A stretch of 64,000 nucleotides of DNA, taken from assembly GCF_000350225.1 (NCBI RefSeq), contig NW_005179199.1, positions 48,590 through 112,589 on the forward strand, read 5' to 3'. The position numbers were made by a program, and so were the translations under genes. The notes under the pieces are model-generated. The model had not been told where the DNA came from. It saw only the letters and a list, made by a program, of their open reading frames with translations, and made no database searches. How positions within the stretch are numbered: the first letter of the stretch is position 1; each line of letters starts with the position of its first letter. Origin of the DNA: Chondrus crispus (Eukaryota; Rhodophyta; Florideophyceae; Gigartinales; Gigartinaceae). Positions 10,701 through 21,313 of this stretch are shown here, piece by piece.

Positions 10701-12324
10701 AAGGGGCGACGACGAAGCCCTGGCTCTAGAAGGACCCCACACGCTGTGGGAGGAGACCGAAGAATTTGACGCGATCGATATCGAACGCGTAGAAGGCAAC
10801 GAAGCAGACGCGTCTGACTCCCTGGTCGCCCCACCGCAGGACGACCTGCCGGCCCCTCTTACGATAGAGGAGATAGCCGAGGAGCAACGCGTTGACGACT
10901 TCTGCCAAACGGTATTAGCAAGACAGTCTGAGTCCAAGGACTCCGCGTTCTTCGAGGACCACCAAGGGGTGCTAAGGCGCATACACCCCTTCGACCCTGA
11001 CATCATACAGGTGGTGGTGCCTCGGACCTTACGCGCTCGCTTGCTGCGGCTCTGCCACAACCCGGCCATCGCGGGACACCCGGCGCAGAACCGCATGTAC
11101 CAAACGCTCCGCCGCGAATATTATTGGCCACACCTGGCCGCGGACGTCGCGTCTACCGTGCGAGGGTGCCGTACCTGCGCGATGAATCGCGTTAAACTAC
11201 GGAAACATCTCAACCGATTGAGATTGTTCCCCGCAACGCGTCCGCTGGAGAGTCTCGCGATAGACATCCTGGGACCACTCCCGAAGACCAAGGCAGGGAA
11301 ACGATTCCTCCTGGTCATAACGGACCGCCTCACAAAGCTCACACAAGTCGTCGCGCTTCGAACCATCACCGCGTATACGGTCGCGATCGCGTTCTGCGAC
11401 GCGTGGGTCTTCAAGTATGGCGTGCCGCGTTCGCTATTATCGGACAACGGTCCGCAATTTAACGCGAAGTTCTTCCAGAGTGTGTGCCGCGTCCTGGGGA
11501 TAACTAACATGTACACCTCCGCGTACCATCCCCAGACGAACGGGCAGGTTGAACGCTACAACCGGACGATCGCGTCAATGCTTCGTAACTACGTGAACGA
11601 ACATCAGGACGACTGGGACGTGTACGTGGGGGCGTTGACTTACGCGTACAACTCCCACGTACACCGAACCACGCGTACGACACCTTTCGAGCTCGTGCTT
11701 AGCAGACCCCCGCCGGAGTTCTCTCTCCGCAGAGTCGACGGGGACGCTCCCCCTCCAGATAGGGGGACGCAGCGGGCAAAGTTCCTCCAGACCCTCGACG
11801 CGACAATACAGAAGGCCTACGGAAGCCTGCGCCGTACGCAGGCCCGTTACAAACGCGACTTCGATAAGCGCGTTCGAAGGATCAACGCGCGCCTCAAGCC
11901 CGGCGACTATGCGTATCTCAACCCCACCGACGGGTCAAAGACGTCGAACAAGCTCGCGTCACCGGCCGTTGGACCATACCGCATCTTGGCCAACGACCGA
12001 CGCACGATCACGATCGATCGTGATGGGGTGACGGAGCGCGTCTCTGCAGACCGCTGCGTGTACGCGCCGCCCCCTGCAAACGCCCCACGCGCAAGTACTA
12101 CCACCCCGGGTGACCTTGCTGACAAGGTCACCAAGGGCACACGGTACGCCGTCGAACGGCTACTGAAACATCTCGTGATGGAAGACGGAACTATCGAGTT
12201 CCTCATCAAGTGGGCGGATTACAACACGCCCACCTGGACCGCGAGAACCCACGTTCCGGAGGAGCTAGTGTCGCGCTACGCTCAGCGACTCCGGACGCGT
12301 ACAGGGCGAGACCTCTCCTCGGAG

Positions 12325-12342
12325 GTGAACGCGGACGTTCAC
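12325..12342 (+). repeat. Hairpin repeat, left copy, at the pol end of element A
   Basis: GTGAACG and CGTTCAC form a perfect 7-bp stem around the loop CGGA, covering the last pol codons. The same 18 bases recur at 16509-16526, just inside the 3' LTR. A purine run AAGGAGAGGG, which resembles a polypurine tract, follows this copy after the pol stop. Confidence 0.8.
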
Positions 12343-12348
12343 TGTTAA

Positions 12349-13834
12349 GGAGAGGGCCCTCAACTGCTACTTTACGGCTAAACGAGCCCCTCGCGGTTAG
12401 AATCACGTTACGCGTACGAAAGGACAGGTGTTGCAAATGCAGGGAGACACAAGACATCGCGAGTCGGCAGAAGGGTATGGACAAACGGGCCCGGTCACGC
12501 GACGCAAAAAGGCCGAACGGTACCAAAAGCCGGCAGAGACCCGCCGCCTCGAAAATAAGAATACGAAACGAAGGCGGGGTAACATGTTGCCCTATTAGCG
12601 GAATAGCGCGATTATTCACGCTCTCTCGGGCCAGGAAGACGCATCGATCGAGGACCCACGGCCGTCGGTGCCGAAGGTTTGCGTCACACGCGTGTGAGAA
12701 CATGGACGGAAAAGTAAGTCCCAGTTGGGGGCCTAACACGAGTAAGAATTCGCCACAGGGACCCGCGCCGAGACGCGAAGCTACGCGAAAGCAGAAAGGG
12801 AAGGGGGCTGGACGAACACCAACCACTGTACCCTGAGAGCAATATACCGAGAAGGCACCGCCGCCCGCCGCAGACACTACTGTCAATCACCGGCGGCGCC
12901 CCAAAAAATAATCGGTGAAATACATTCGGGGGAGACACTGTACGCCAAATCATGCGCACCGCGGCCTCAGCAACGATCCGCCGCCGCCCCGGAAATAATC
13001 AAAAAAGGGGTGTAATATACAGTGAGGCAATGCGCACGTGTGCACGTGCGCAGGCGACCGACAGGACGGGTGGGGGAGCGACACGCAATCGGACAGCGAA
13101 AAGCAGCGTGTGCGACGCGTTGCCCTTCGGTGGGGTACGAACCACGTTGCACGAGAGGGGGAAGGGTAAGAGCGTCGGCGCCGGCCTCCCTCTGCCCCAT
13201 CGCGATGGCGGCCCCGCGCACGCCGCACGGGGCGAACTACGACGAACATTCCGCGCTTCGTCTCGCCCGCTCATACGCGCCGAGAGCTTCATCGCGCAGT
13301 TAACGTCGACGAAATCATCGCGTCGTCGCCACGCGGCAACGCGCGGACGCACATACCACAGAGCGCCTCCGCTGGTCAGCCGCGGCGCTGCACGCCTCCG
13401 CCACCGCGTGCGCGCTGTCACCGCGGCCGGAGAACAGGCGTAACGCGATAGGGGACCTCAGATGGCGACCCCGTACACTTCCTGCCGCCCTTCCCGATGG
13501 GGCGGAGAGGAGAACGTGTATCAGGGGACCGCGCGCAAGGCACCCCCGCGATGCACGGGGGACTCGATAAGGCCGTAACGCGAAAAATGAGAGTCACCAC
13601 GGGCGCGGCGAAGCGAACCACGCCCGCGCCCCGGTCAGACGACACAGACGCGCAGCCCACGACAAGTACGGGACGACCCCCGAGGGGACGAGCTCAGCCA
13701 CGCGAAGGGACGCGACCGCGCCGAATCCCGCTCGGGGTGCAAAGGCGGGGGGGAGACGACTCCTCCCCGACGTTTTATTGTACGCACCGCCACGCTCGCG
13801 CGCTTGCCGACGCAAGAAGAGGGGGGCCGCCACG
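12349..13834. other. Convergent spacer between pol and the antisense genes of element A
   Basis: About 1.5 kb separates the pol stop from the end of the antisense genes. Several long open frames exist on both strands, as expected in such GC-rich DNA. None shows a recognisable domain and all overlap one another. This interval must contain the 3' ends of any sense pol-side and antisense transcripts. Confidence 0.55.
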
Positions 13835-14575
13835 CTAGCGACTAGCGTCATTAGACGGCACTGTAGATTCCGGACCATAGTGGCCCGGAGGACAGTACCC
13901 CGGGTATCGCGGGACCTCCGTGGCCATCGATGCTAGGCTGGGCAGCGCGAGGCGCGCCGTGGGACCGCCCGTACGCACGGTGGAGTCGCCCGGAGGCAGG
14001 CCGCCGGTTGGGGGCGAGTCGGTCCCATAATTCGCGTAAGGATCGCGGACCGCCGGAGGAGCCAGAACGCGGTCAGGAGCGTGGACCTGAGGCGCCACTG
14101 CAGATCGGGCGGAACGCAAGCCGTCCCGCTCACGTCGGTAGCGGTCGCGGTCGTACAGTACGTGTTCGTATGCCCCCGTCTGGCGCTCGGACACCTCGCG
14201 CAAGGACATCAGCTCGCGATTTACGAGCTGCAGTTCCGACGTCTGTACACCGAGGTCGTCCCGAAGCCGCGGCGCCTCGTCACTTCGGGCCCCAAACCAG
14301 CTTCCCAGGGTCGCGATCAACGAGCCCACGGTCCAGGTACGACGACCCACCGACCCCAGGGCACGCGTAAGCTCGGGGATGGCTGCAAGCTCGCTTTGGG
14401 ACAGTAAGAGATCGCGTACGAGACCCCCGATCGCTGTCCCCTCCTCCGCGGCGTCCAGAGGGGGGACCGGCAGGACAGGCACAGGGCGGGACGCTCCCCC
14501 TGTATAGTCGCGTGGGTTGGCAACCGATGCCGCCCGGAAAGGGGTCGACCCCACGTCAATGGGAGCAGAGCCCAC
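13835..14575 (-). pseudogene. Distal part of antisense accessory gene, element A
   Basis: A 246-codon frame follows the main antisense frame, 5 bases after its stop and in another frame, with a GTG rather than an ATG at its head. It therefore looks like the C-terminal portion of the same protein, cut off by a frameshift. Residues about 80-150 are rich in Leu, Glu and Arg, and suggest a coiled coil. The rest is proline and glycine-rich. No database family is recognised. Its position, antisense to pol, matches the distal parts of the D and C accessory genes. Confidence 0.5.
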
Positions 14576-14580
14576 CGCGT

Positions 14581-16194
14581 CTAGGTCTCGGTAACGCTTA
14601 CGCCGACCACGCCGGCTCTCGGAACCAACTCCCCCCGCTTGCCGGTGCTGTCAACGACCGGCGAGATCGGGGAAGGACGCGCCACGAAAACGTCGGCAGT
14701 CGGGTTGTACGTGAGAAAGGAACTCCGGACACCAGTGGTGTAATCCATCCAGGATCTGCGGTGCTGTGCGCTGACGTCACCCGCGCGGATCATTAGCCCG
14801 ACGGCCTGCTCGAATGTCCACGGGACATGCGACGAGCCTCGCTCGGAGGGATGCACCGACGCGTCGGGAAGGCTTGTCACGAGTCGCTCGAAGTGGGCGA
14901 CGGTTTGAAGCGGTTGGAGGAACACTCGCGCGTTAACGTGTACCTCCGCCATGAAGGCGCAACACACGGACCAAGCCCCCTCACGCTGACAATTGTACGC
15001 GAGTCCCGAGCGGGCTGGGTGTTGAGAGTCCGCACACGCGAAGCCAAAATGCTTCAAGACGGGTGGCAGGAGGGGATGAACCCCTAACGAGGGGAAGCTC
15101 TCCCTGACGTCCAGGGGGAGGACCGGGAAGTCCCCCGACGACAAGCCGGACGCGAAGGCCGCGGAAGGAATAATACGGCCGTCCACCTCGTCTGGATGCC
15201 GATAGGCAGACCAGTCGTGGTGCGCGAATCCCACCGCGTGGAGACGCATCAGGGAACAAGAGGACTTCTGCAATGCCACGCGCGGCTTCGAGTGAACGTA
15301 TGGACGGGGGAATACGTACAGCCCCGTCACCTCGGGCAGGACGAAGCGACGTGAGCCGTCCTGTCCGGGACCGAATAGGAACCATCCCATTTGGTCCACG
15401 TATTCCACTTCCGCGGTACTGTAGGCGAAGGTGCGGTCGCCGGGCAGCTCATCCGGGAGCTGGTAGCCCGACCCGCCGCCCTCGGTCATCAGACGGTGTA
15501 GGACCGAGGACGCCTCCTCCAGCCCACCAGCGTTGTACACCTTGAGCACGCGCGCAAGGTCGGGACGAAGCCAGGCACGAGCAGCCAACTCCTCGACGGT
15601 AACTCCTGAGCGAGCACGGCGCCGCCAGGGGTACCGTAGTTCGCGAGTACCGAGAAGAGGGGCCTCTGACGACGGAGACCCGAGCCACTGCGTAGCGGAG
15701 GGCCGGTCCGTCACGCCCGCTTCGACCGCGGGGCGAGCCGCTCCCCCCTGCACCGACGGCCATCGGCAACTGCCGTCCGTGCCAAGCGAGCCTACAGTAG
15801 GCTGGTAAGGTGGGGACGCGCCCCCCGCGTCACGCACCACCGCCAACGGAAGAAGGGCGGCCCCTTCACTCGCCCCGGTCGCAGGGGCGGCGCGGCGGGC
15901 ATCGACACCAGCGGACGCCGGGCGGAACGCCACGGCCGGCCTCACGGGGGCCCGCGGTGGAGGCACCAACTCGACGGAAACTGTAGATGAGCGACGCTTT
16001 TGGAACGGAGAAGCGGGAGCTGAGGCGGCGCGGGTCGTCCCGCCGCCCGCCATACGCATGCCGGGTAGCGCGTTCGACGAACCCGGACCGTCCGCAGCGG
16101 GGATCTCGACGACAGGAGCCCCCTGCTCAGCCGGTTCAACGGCGGGGTCGACAAGCGACGTCGGCGACGGACCTTCCGGCGGGTAGGCGTTCAT
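14581..16194 (-). CDS. Antisense accessory protein of element A
   Basis: The first ATG in this frame is at 16194, giving 537 residues that read away from the 3' LTR towards pol. The N-terminal 200 residues are low-complexity (Pro, Ala, Ser). The core, about residues 200-490, resembles the antisense proteins of elements D and C in order and spacing. An aromatic-rich segment with a charged TEVEYV-like helix comes first. Then comes a hydrophobic block: here PPVLKHFGF followed by AWSVCCAFMAEVHVNARVFL, against PPCLVYYGM/RWMVFLSEWLAIFAKRFL in D and GPILTYFGS/LWVVFLTEWCVKVAATLL in C. I cannot name the function. A relation to plant gypsy additional ORFs (Transposase_28 or plant mobile domain) is possible but untested. 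It starts about 350 bases inside the 3' LTR, so its promoter probably lies there or in the LTR. Confidence 0.65.
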   Translation of the reverse strand: MNAYPPEGPSPTSLVDPAVEPAEQGAPVVEIPAADGPGSSNALPGMRMAGGGTTRAASAPASPFQKRRSSTVSVELVPPPRAPVRPAVAFRPASAGVDARRAAPATGASEGAALLPLAVVRDAGGASPPYQPTVGSLGTDGSCRWPSVQGGAARPAVEAGVTDRPSATQWLGSPSSEAPLLGTRELRYPWRRRARSGVTVEELAARAWLRPDLARVLKVYNAGGLEEASSVLHRLMTEGGGSGYQLPDELPGDRTFAYSTAEVEYVDQMGWFLFGPGQDGSRRFVLPEVTGLYVFPRPYVHSKPRVALQKSSCSLMRLHAVGFAHHDWSAYRHPDEVDGRIIPSAAFASGLSSGDFPVLPLDVRESFPSLGVHPLLPPVLKHFGFACADSQHPARSGLAYNCQREGAWSVCCAFMAEVHVNARVFLQPLQTVAHFERLVTSLPDASVHPSERGSSHVPWTFEQAVGLMIRAGDVSAQHRRSWMDYTTGVRSSFLTYNPTADVFVARPSPISPVVDSTGKRGELVPRAGVVGVSVTET

Positions 16195-16508
16195 GACGAG
16201 GTACCCTGCGGCACGATGCACCGACGTAAGTACAGCAAGGGCAGCGCGGGAAGAGACGCGAAGAAGATGGTAAGAAGAACAACCCGGGGCGGCAAGAAAC
16301 GAAACGCGACAACGCGAGGGCAGGGGGGACGCAACGCCCAAAAACGGGGCGGGCGGGACACGGAGGACCGCCGCGTGCGACTAGCGAAGAGCGAAAGGCA
16401 CCGAGCTCGGAAGGAAAAGGGGTCACAAGAGCGGACTTGGACGGCGACGGTAAAACACGGGGGCAAAAGGGGACGGGACAGTCAGGGTGCATCCTCCTCA
16501 AGCGCAGG

Positions 16509-16526
16509 GTGAACGCGGACGTTCAC
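16509..16526 (+). repeat. Hairpin repeat, right copy, before the 3' LTR of element A
   Basis: The same 18-base hairpin as at 12325-12342 (20 identical bases including neighbours). It lies 17 bases from the 3' LTR. The bases next to the LTR are CGGGGCGGCGGCCG, which would serve as an atypical G-rich polypurine tract. Confidence 0.8.
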
Positions 16527-16543
16527 TCTCGGGGCGGCGGCCG

Positions 16544-17297
16544 TGTAGCATGAGCGCAGATCAGAATTAGATTTATAATTAGATCGCGCGCGCGCACACA
16601 CGTGTACTGTCAGGACTGTCAGGACGCCCGCGCACACGTGTACTGTCAGGACTGTCGGGACGCCCGCACACACGTGTACTGTCAGGACTGTCAGGGCGCG
16701 CGCACACACGTGTACTGTCGGGACTGTCGGGACGCCCGCACACACGTGTATCATCGGCGCGCGCGCGCACACGTGTATGGACAGCGCTACAGTAGCTGAG
16801 TACGGTAGCTCAGCACTGTAACGCGCTACAGTGCAGTACGGACTGTACTGTAGCCCTGTATGATAGACGCGACAGACGCGTAATTGTATATTAAACCACG
16901 GGAACCGACGGCGGCGGAGGGAAGGCAAGCATCGGCTTGGCCAGACCCTCACCGTCGGCTAACCCGGAACGCTTACTCTAACTCGTGCACGCTCTCTCTG
17001 TTCCCGTTTTAGAGTAGAAGGACACGGGTAGCGGACGCGTACGTGCGCGTGTGAGCTAGGATCCGCCTCCGCCCGTCGGCACTGGAGCGTCACCCAGTGC
17101 CGCGCCGGGGCGTCGAGGCGTCGATCCGCTCTACCGCGTACACTAACGCGTTCGCGACCCGACCCTCTCTACCACCGTTACCGGCCCGTGTCCTTCGTCA
17201 CGCGTTGCTTACTGGTCCTTTCTGTTCTTCTCGCGTTCTACAGGGCCTCTTACGCGGACTGAGCATACACCCCTGTCGTTGGGGTGTTTATGCTACA
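16544..17297 (+). repeat. Element A 3' LTR
   Basis: 754 bp, colinear with the 5' LTR with seven substitutions and no length change, and the same 36-bp array. It is followed by GTGTT, the right target duplication. Confidence 0.93.
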
Positions 17298-18596
17298 GTG
17301 TTCACTTGTTTGACTCTGCAGACCACAGTTGAAATTCTCTGCAGAACTCTGCTCTACTAAAAATAGCCTGACATTCCTGTAGAAGTTCGTAATTTATACG
17401 TCTAAATAGGAATGGACCCAGTTTCTGAACGGTCTTTCATTAAAGAATCACCCGGCTTCCAGTCAAAACTTTTACTAAACTCACATCAGAGAATTTGATC
17501 TAGCAGTTGTCGTGAAATGCAGTAGAAATGTGCTGGCAGTGGTATTGTATACATCTCATAGAACTGCTGCATATTTTACTTGGGCGCAAGTACGTCTATT
17601 TACGAGATTCCGTGGTGTCATGCAGACAACGCATTGGGTATATTATTTTAAATCACTCAATCAGCATTTGCTACGATGTTCATCATGATGTAAAACGTGG
17701 AACGTACCTGCTCTTGATACGATAATCTAACCTCATGACCAACTATATTTAAAGACGTACAATTAAAAGATTTGGCGTTCGTTTCAACTACAAATCGTGG
17801 CTGCCACGGTGCCAGAAAACTAGTTCGCTATTTTTAGAAACATAAATTTACACTCTCTTAGACACAAGCTTATTTGGAATTATTCGGTAAACGTTGAATT
17901 ATTTGGTAAACGTTGGATTATTCGGTAAACGTTTCTGCTGGGTTCTGATGTACCACATAGAACGGCTTTGGTGGACGCTGAGATATTGAAATATGTGCCT
18001 CCAAATCTCCCTAGATTTGCAGAGCCACACTATACTCTTTCCGTTGTCCTTCCTCTCTCTTCTGCTATATATACCGTCGATTTCAGATCTCCACAACTGA
18101 AAGTCTATTGTGTATCTCTATGCACCATAGTTGAGATACTTGGCAGAAATCTTACATTCTAAAAATAGTTCGATATGCTTGGAAGAATTCGCACGCCACA
18201 TCTTTAAAACAGGTATACACTCTGTTTTCAAACACGGTTTCTAGTCAGATTTTTTTGGATTGTCATTTATTTCTTGACTCAATGAAAATCAGAGAAAATC
18301 TCGTTATAAAAGTCGTCGCGAGCCGCAGTAAATGTTTTCAAACGTTTCGTGTACGCTTCATTAGACTGCTACGTATATGCTCAAGCGCATATGTGTTTCT
18401 ATTCTACGTTTGCATCAATCTAGTATTCTATTTTTAAAATGGCAACTAGTCTAACACAGCAATAGGAAATCTCTGCCCCGAACAACCCTTCAAATAGTGA
18501 ACGGGTACAGGCGAACTATCAGATTTGAGACAAGCGCACCAACCTTTGGCATCCTTTGTTTCTCCAAAATTCGCAAGCAGTCCTTGTTGTTCGAAC
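17298..18596. other. AT-rich DNA with a 19-bp triplicate
   Basis: No convincing gene. The motif GGTAAACGTT recurs at 17886, 17905 and 17924 within a 19-bp tandem unit. The base composition differs sharply from element A, consistent with older host DNA in which A inserted. Confidence 0.6.
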
Positions 18597-19028
18597 ATGA
18601 GCGCCGTTGGTCATCCGCATTTGTGCATCATCTGCCAATGGCCGCCTGATGGAGACGTGGTCGAGTTACAATGCAGACACGTCTTTCATAAAGACTGCAT
18701 TGCTCCCTGTCTTCTATCTAACACTCCTACATGTCCAGTGGTGGAAATCTTTGATGATGGCAGTACTTTTGATCATCCTGTAAACCGCCAAGCAGGACAC
18801 TGTCCCCTTTGCCGTACAAGAATTCAAGAAAATAAAATGAAGCACTTTTCAGGGTACGTTTTTCAAAAGAGCCGAAAAACTGCGAGGGAGTGGGATTCAA
18901 TCCCGGAATCCCAGCGGTCCAAGATTCAAAAGAAGAACAAGAAACGCTTAAAAAGGAGGTTGAAGAAGGCAAGGATGAATTCAGGCCCTCAAGGGGGTTC
19001 CGGTAGCGGTGCTGGTCCCTCTGCTTAG
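18597..19028 (+). CDS. RING-finger protein with a basic tail
   Basis: A 143-residue protein from the ATG at 18597; an upstream start at 18525 adds 24 residues ahead of the domain. It shows a RING-H2 ligand series: CIIC, CRHVFHKDC, then CPLC. RING domains bind two zinc ions and usually recruit ubiquitin-conjugating enzymes, so an E3 ubiquitin ligase role is likely. The stretch between the sixth ligand and the final CPLC pair is about 38 residues, longer than the usual 4-48 range average, and contains an acidic EIFDDG segment. The C-terminus is strongly basic (KKNKKRLKRRLKK), a possible nuclear signal, and ends in a Gly/Ser tract. It has no operon-like neighbour. It could be a host gene or cargo of an unrecognised transposon. 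Confidence 0.75.
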   Translation: MSAVGHPHLCIICQWPPDGDVVELQCRHVFHKDCIAPCLLSNTPTCPVVEIFDDGSTFDHPVNRQAGHCPLCRTRIQENKMKHFSGYVFQKSRKTAREWDSIPESQRSKIQKKNKKRLKRRLKKARMNSGPQGGSGSGAGPSA

Positions 19029-19772
19029 TTAAATAAATTGATAAATGTTACTCAAACGGCTTTTATTTCACAGTGCCCGGTTTTATTCCTCCTACATTTT
19101 GCATCTTTAACTTCATATATATATTTTAACGATGAGTTGTACTTCACTGATGAGTACCAAACAAGTCGTGGAATACTATTTTAAGCATGGTGAAAGAGTT
19201 GGCCAGTAGCTTAGCACCTGATGCTTCCAGTCAAGTTTCAAAGTTTTCATGAAGGTTGATTTTTGAATATGTATTGGGAAAGATGTCGGCGTAACCCATT
19301 TTGAATGACATACTGTCTTGTTGCAAATATATATACGCATATAAATGTCAGGTTCTATGTCCTTTAACCAACTAAAAATAGTCTTGCCATTCTTCGGTAT
19401 TCAATGTGACCAAATACAATGCAAATGACTGTATTCCTTTAGTTTTATGTACTGCTATAATACTGCAAATGTAGGAATTGGAAATGATGTGGAATAAAAT
19501 GACTCTTCTACTTCTTACAGGCACGTGTGCAAGACGGATGAGCACTTGAATGTGCATTTTAAAGAATTATTGCATTGGAAAATCATAACCATTTTTAGTA
19601 CTGACGCAAACGCTTTTTATGCAGCCTTCATTTTTAAGGTCCAGATATTTTATACAGCAGATAGCATTTTAGAGATTAATTCATGCTGGTTTCAAGTTTT
19701 AATTGGTTTTAATCGATTGTCGCCCCAATTTATGAATTAGAGGGGACTTGACTGCAGCTAGAGAAGATCCTT
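19029..19772. other. AT-rich spacer downstream of the RING gene
   Basis: AAATAAATTGATAAATG just after the stop may serve as a polyadenylation region. No other gene or repeat is evident. Confidence 0.5.
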
Positions 19773-20110
19773 GACAGCAGGCAGAGCCCAGCTGTCGAGG
19801 ATTTCCGCTTCGATGGCTGAAGTCGAGGCGGGCGTAGCCCATCCTCGACCCCGTAGTAGATCCGCGACAGCAGGCGCAGCCCAGCTGTCGAGGATCGTCG
19901 CTTCGCTCGCTGAAGTCGAGGCGGGCGCAGCCTATCCTCGACCCCGTAGTAGATCCGCGACAGCAGGCGTAGCCCAGCTGTCGAGGATCGTCGCTTCGCT
20001 CGCTGAAGTCGAGGCGGGCCCAGCCCATCCTCGACCCCGTAGTAGACCCCCGACAGCAGGCGCAGCCCAGCTGTCGAGGATCGCCGCGTCGCATCGCTCG
20101 CTCTTCGTCG
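19773..20110. repeat. 93-bp tandem array, about four copies
   Basis: GACAGCAGGC-type blocks begin at 19773, 19866, 19959 and 20052, an exact 93-bp period. The unit is GC-rich in an AT-rich setting. Since 93 is divisible by three and the units lack stops, both strands stay open across the array (118 and about 130 codons). I read that as a by-product of the period, not as genes, but a repeat protein cannot be excluded. Confidence 0.85.
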
Positions 20111-21000
20111 TCGATGAGGGGAAATAAAATCGTGCGCAATCGTGGAGATCGTGTTGGGGGGTAGGGGATGTGAGGGCAGTCAGGGGGTGTGCGATTTATA
20201 ATACTGTGCAGTGACAATGTAGATTTAATTTGCCGACGACGGCGTCGGCGGCGGCGGCGACAGATGTGGTTTAGGGTACGAGGGATTGGATTTTATATCT
20301 AATTTGGCGATAGTGGCGGCGCCGCCGACGGCGACGACCGATTTGAATTCAGTATGATTGGATCATTTGCCGTAGTAAAATTTTCAGATGTTTAAAATTG
20401 TAGTACGGAAAGGCGTGACATTTATTTTGGGGTTGTATGTCAGTCTACGTCAGTGAACACGAGGCCCTTTCAGAAATGAACCGTCAGGAAGGTTCATTTC
20501 TGGATGTAACATAACATTAGAACATCACCCTCTGGCTTGCTAGCCTCCAATGACATTTCGCCTGTCCGAGGCCAAATTGAATAATTTGTGGCCACTTTTT
20601 TGCAGATCGCGGGATTCAAACGTGACGTTGTGTTATGTACTAAGAGAGCAGCAATTGAGATGAGACCGGGTGCGGACTAGACCATGTCGTGGTGTGAACA
20701 GCTGCCAAAGCCCTAGCTCCTACTTGTACTGATCGAGGAAGAATCGTGTTAATGCCTGAAGGTTTGTTCTTCTTATGTCTATGACGAAGCGAAGCGTACA
20801 GTTCAAAAAGCAAGAGACTGTTTCCAGCGTCAGTGGCTTCTTGGACTTTGGATTAAGTTAAACATATTTATCGTGAGAGGATGCTGCAGATGCTAACGCC
20901 ATGGACAAAAAGATCAAAGGAATGGAGACAAAATACGTTCGTGTTCTACAGCACAATTTCAAATTACTCTTTTCTATTTTGCAGGTAAAAGGATAGCCCA
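20111..21000. other. Spacer with a GC-rich CGG/CGC block
   Basis: At 20230-20335 two CGACGGCG-rich blocks flank an AT-rich centre and are partly complementary. No gene is visible. The rest is ordinary AT-rich sequence. Confidence 0.45.
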
Positions 21001-21140
21001 TTAGAGCATCACCACCGGTAGAATCAAATAACCAAATAACCAAAATTTGATGATTTGATGTGGATTGACATCCCCACCGGTCCGACCAAATCATCAAATT
21101 TTTGGTTCCGAACCAAATATCAGAACCAAATATCAAGAAC
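21001..21140 (+). mobile_element. Left end of a Harbinger-type element, isolated
   Basis: TTA at 21001 is followed by GAGCATCACCACCGGT. A second, diverged copy (CATCCCCACCGGTCC) lies about 63 bases on. The Harbinger element at 52045 and the MITE at 51648 show the same plan: TTA, GAGCA(C/T)..., and a subterminal repeat 62-65 bases in. No right end is found nearby, so this is a fragment at most. Confidence 0.35.
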
Positions 21141-21313
21141 TGGGTTCCGTTTCTTCGTAATTTGATACCCTGGACAATCTAGTTGTTCAAAGCTCATTGG
21201 TCACACGAAAGGGCTTCCCTCCAAACCCCCAGGGCGAAGCGTACTATACGTAAATGCTTTATTCAATGACTATTGTTGCGAATGCTATCTCGACAGATAT
21301 CTAGGGACAAGTG

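Larger units (their letters stand above)
7694..12348 (+). pseudogene. pol: Pol polyprotein of element A (PR-RT-RH-IN-chromodomain), broken
   Basis: Pol would supply protease, reverse transcriptase, RNase H and integrase. The frame opens at 7694 inside gag and has no ATG near its start. Order: basic linker; protease around 8207 with an unusual DTCSG in place of DTG; RT with a VDYRR block (about 9380) and YLDD at 9677-9688; RNase H from 10121 (DTDAS, later TDH); an H2C2 zinc-binding region near 11060-11180; integrase with catalytic Asp at 11263, Asp at 11443 and Glu at 11551 (D-x35-E); and a C-terminal chromodomain at about 12140-12290. Breaks: TAG at 9155, TGA at 9494, TAA at 10118, and a frameshift near 10450. 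Each domain is otherwise well preserved, which fits recent decay. The chromodomain probably steers integration to methylated-histone chromatin, as known for chromoviruses. Confidence 0.9.
4303..17297 (+). mobile_element. Element A: complete chromovirus-type LTR retrotransposon
   Basis: The element is 12,995 bp, bounded by two 754-bp LTRs that begin TGTAGCAT and end ATGCTACA. It is flanked by the perfect 5-bp duplication GTGTT (4298-4302 and 17298-17302), so both ends are certain. Order on the plus strand: LTR, primer site, gag, pol (protease, RT, RNase H, integrase, chromodomain), then a 4.2-kb module whose genes lie on the minus strand, then the 3' LTR. I count seven differences between the LTRs (about 99% identity), so insertion was recent. 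Yet pol has three stops and a frameshift, so this copy cannot move by itself. Ty3/gypsy membership follows from RNase H preceding integrase; chromovirus membership follows from the C-terminal chromodomain. Confidence 0.92.

Noticed and set aside
12206-12886. 226-codon minus-strand frame over the pol end of element A
   Set aside because: It overlaps the chromodomain coding region, has no recognisable domain and no counterpart in C or D.
19699-20217. Open frames of 118 and 172 codons across the 93-bp array
   Set aside because: The period is a multiple of three without stops, so both strands stay open automatically.
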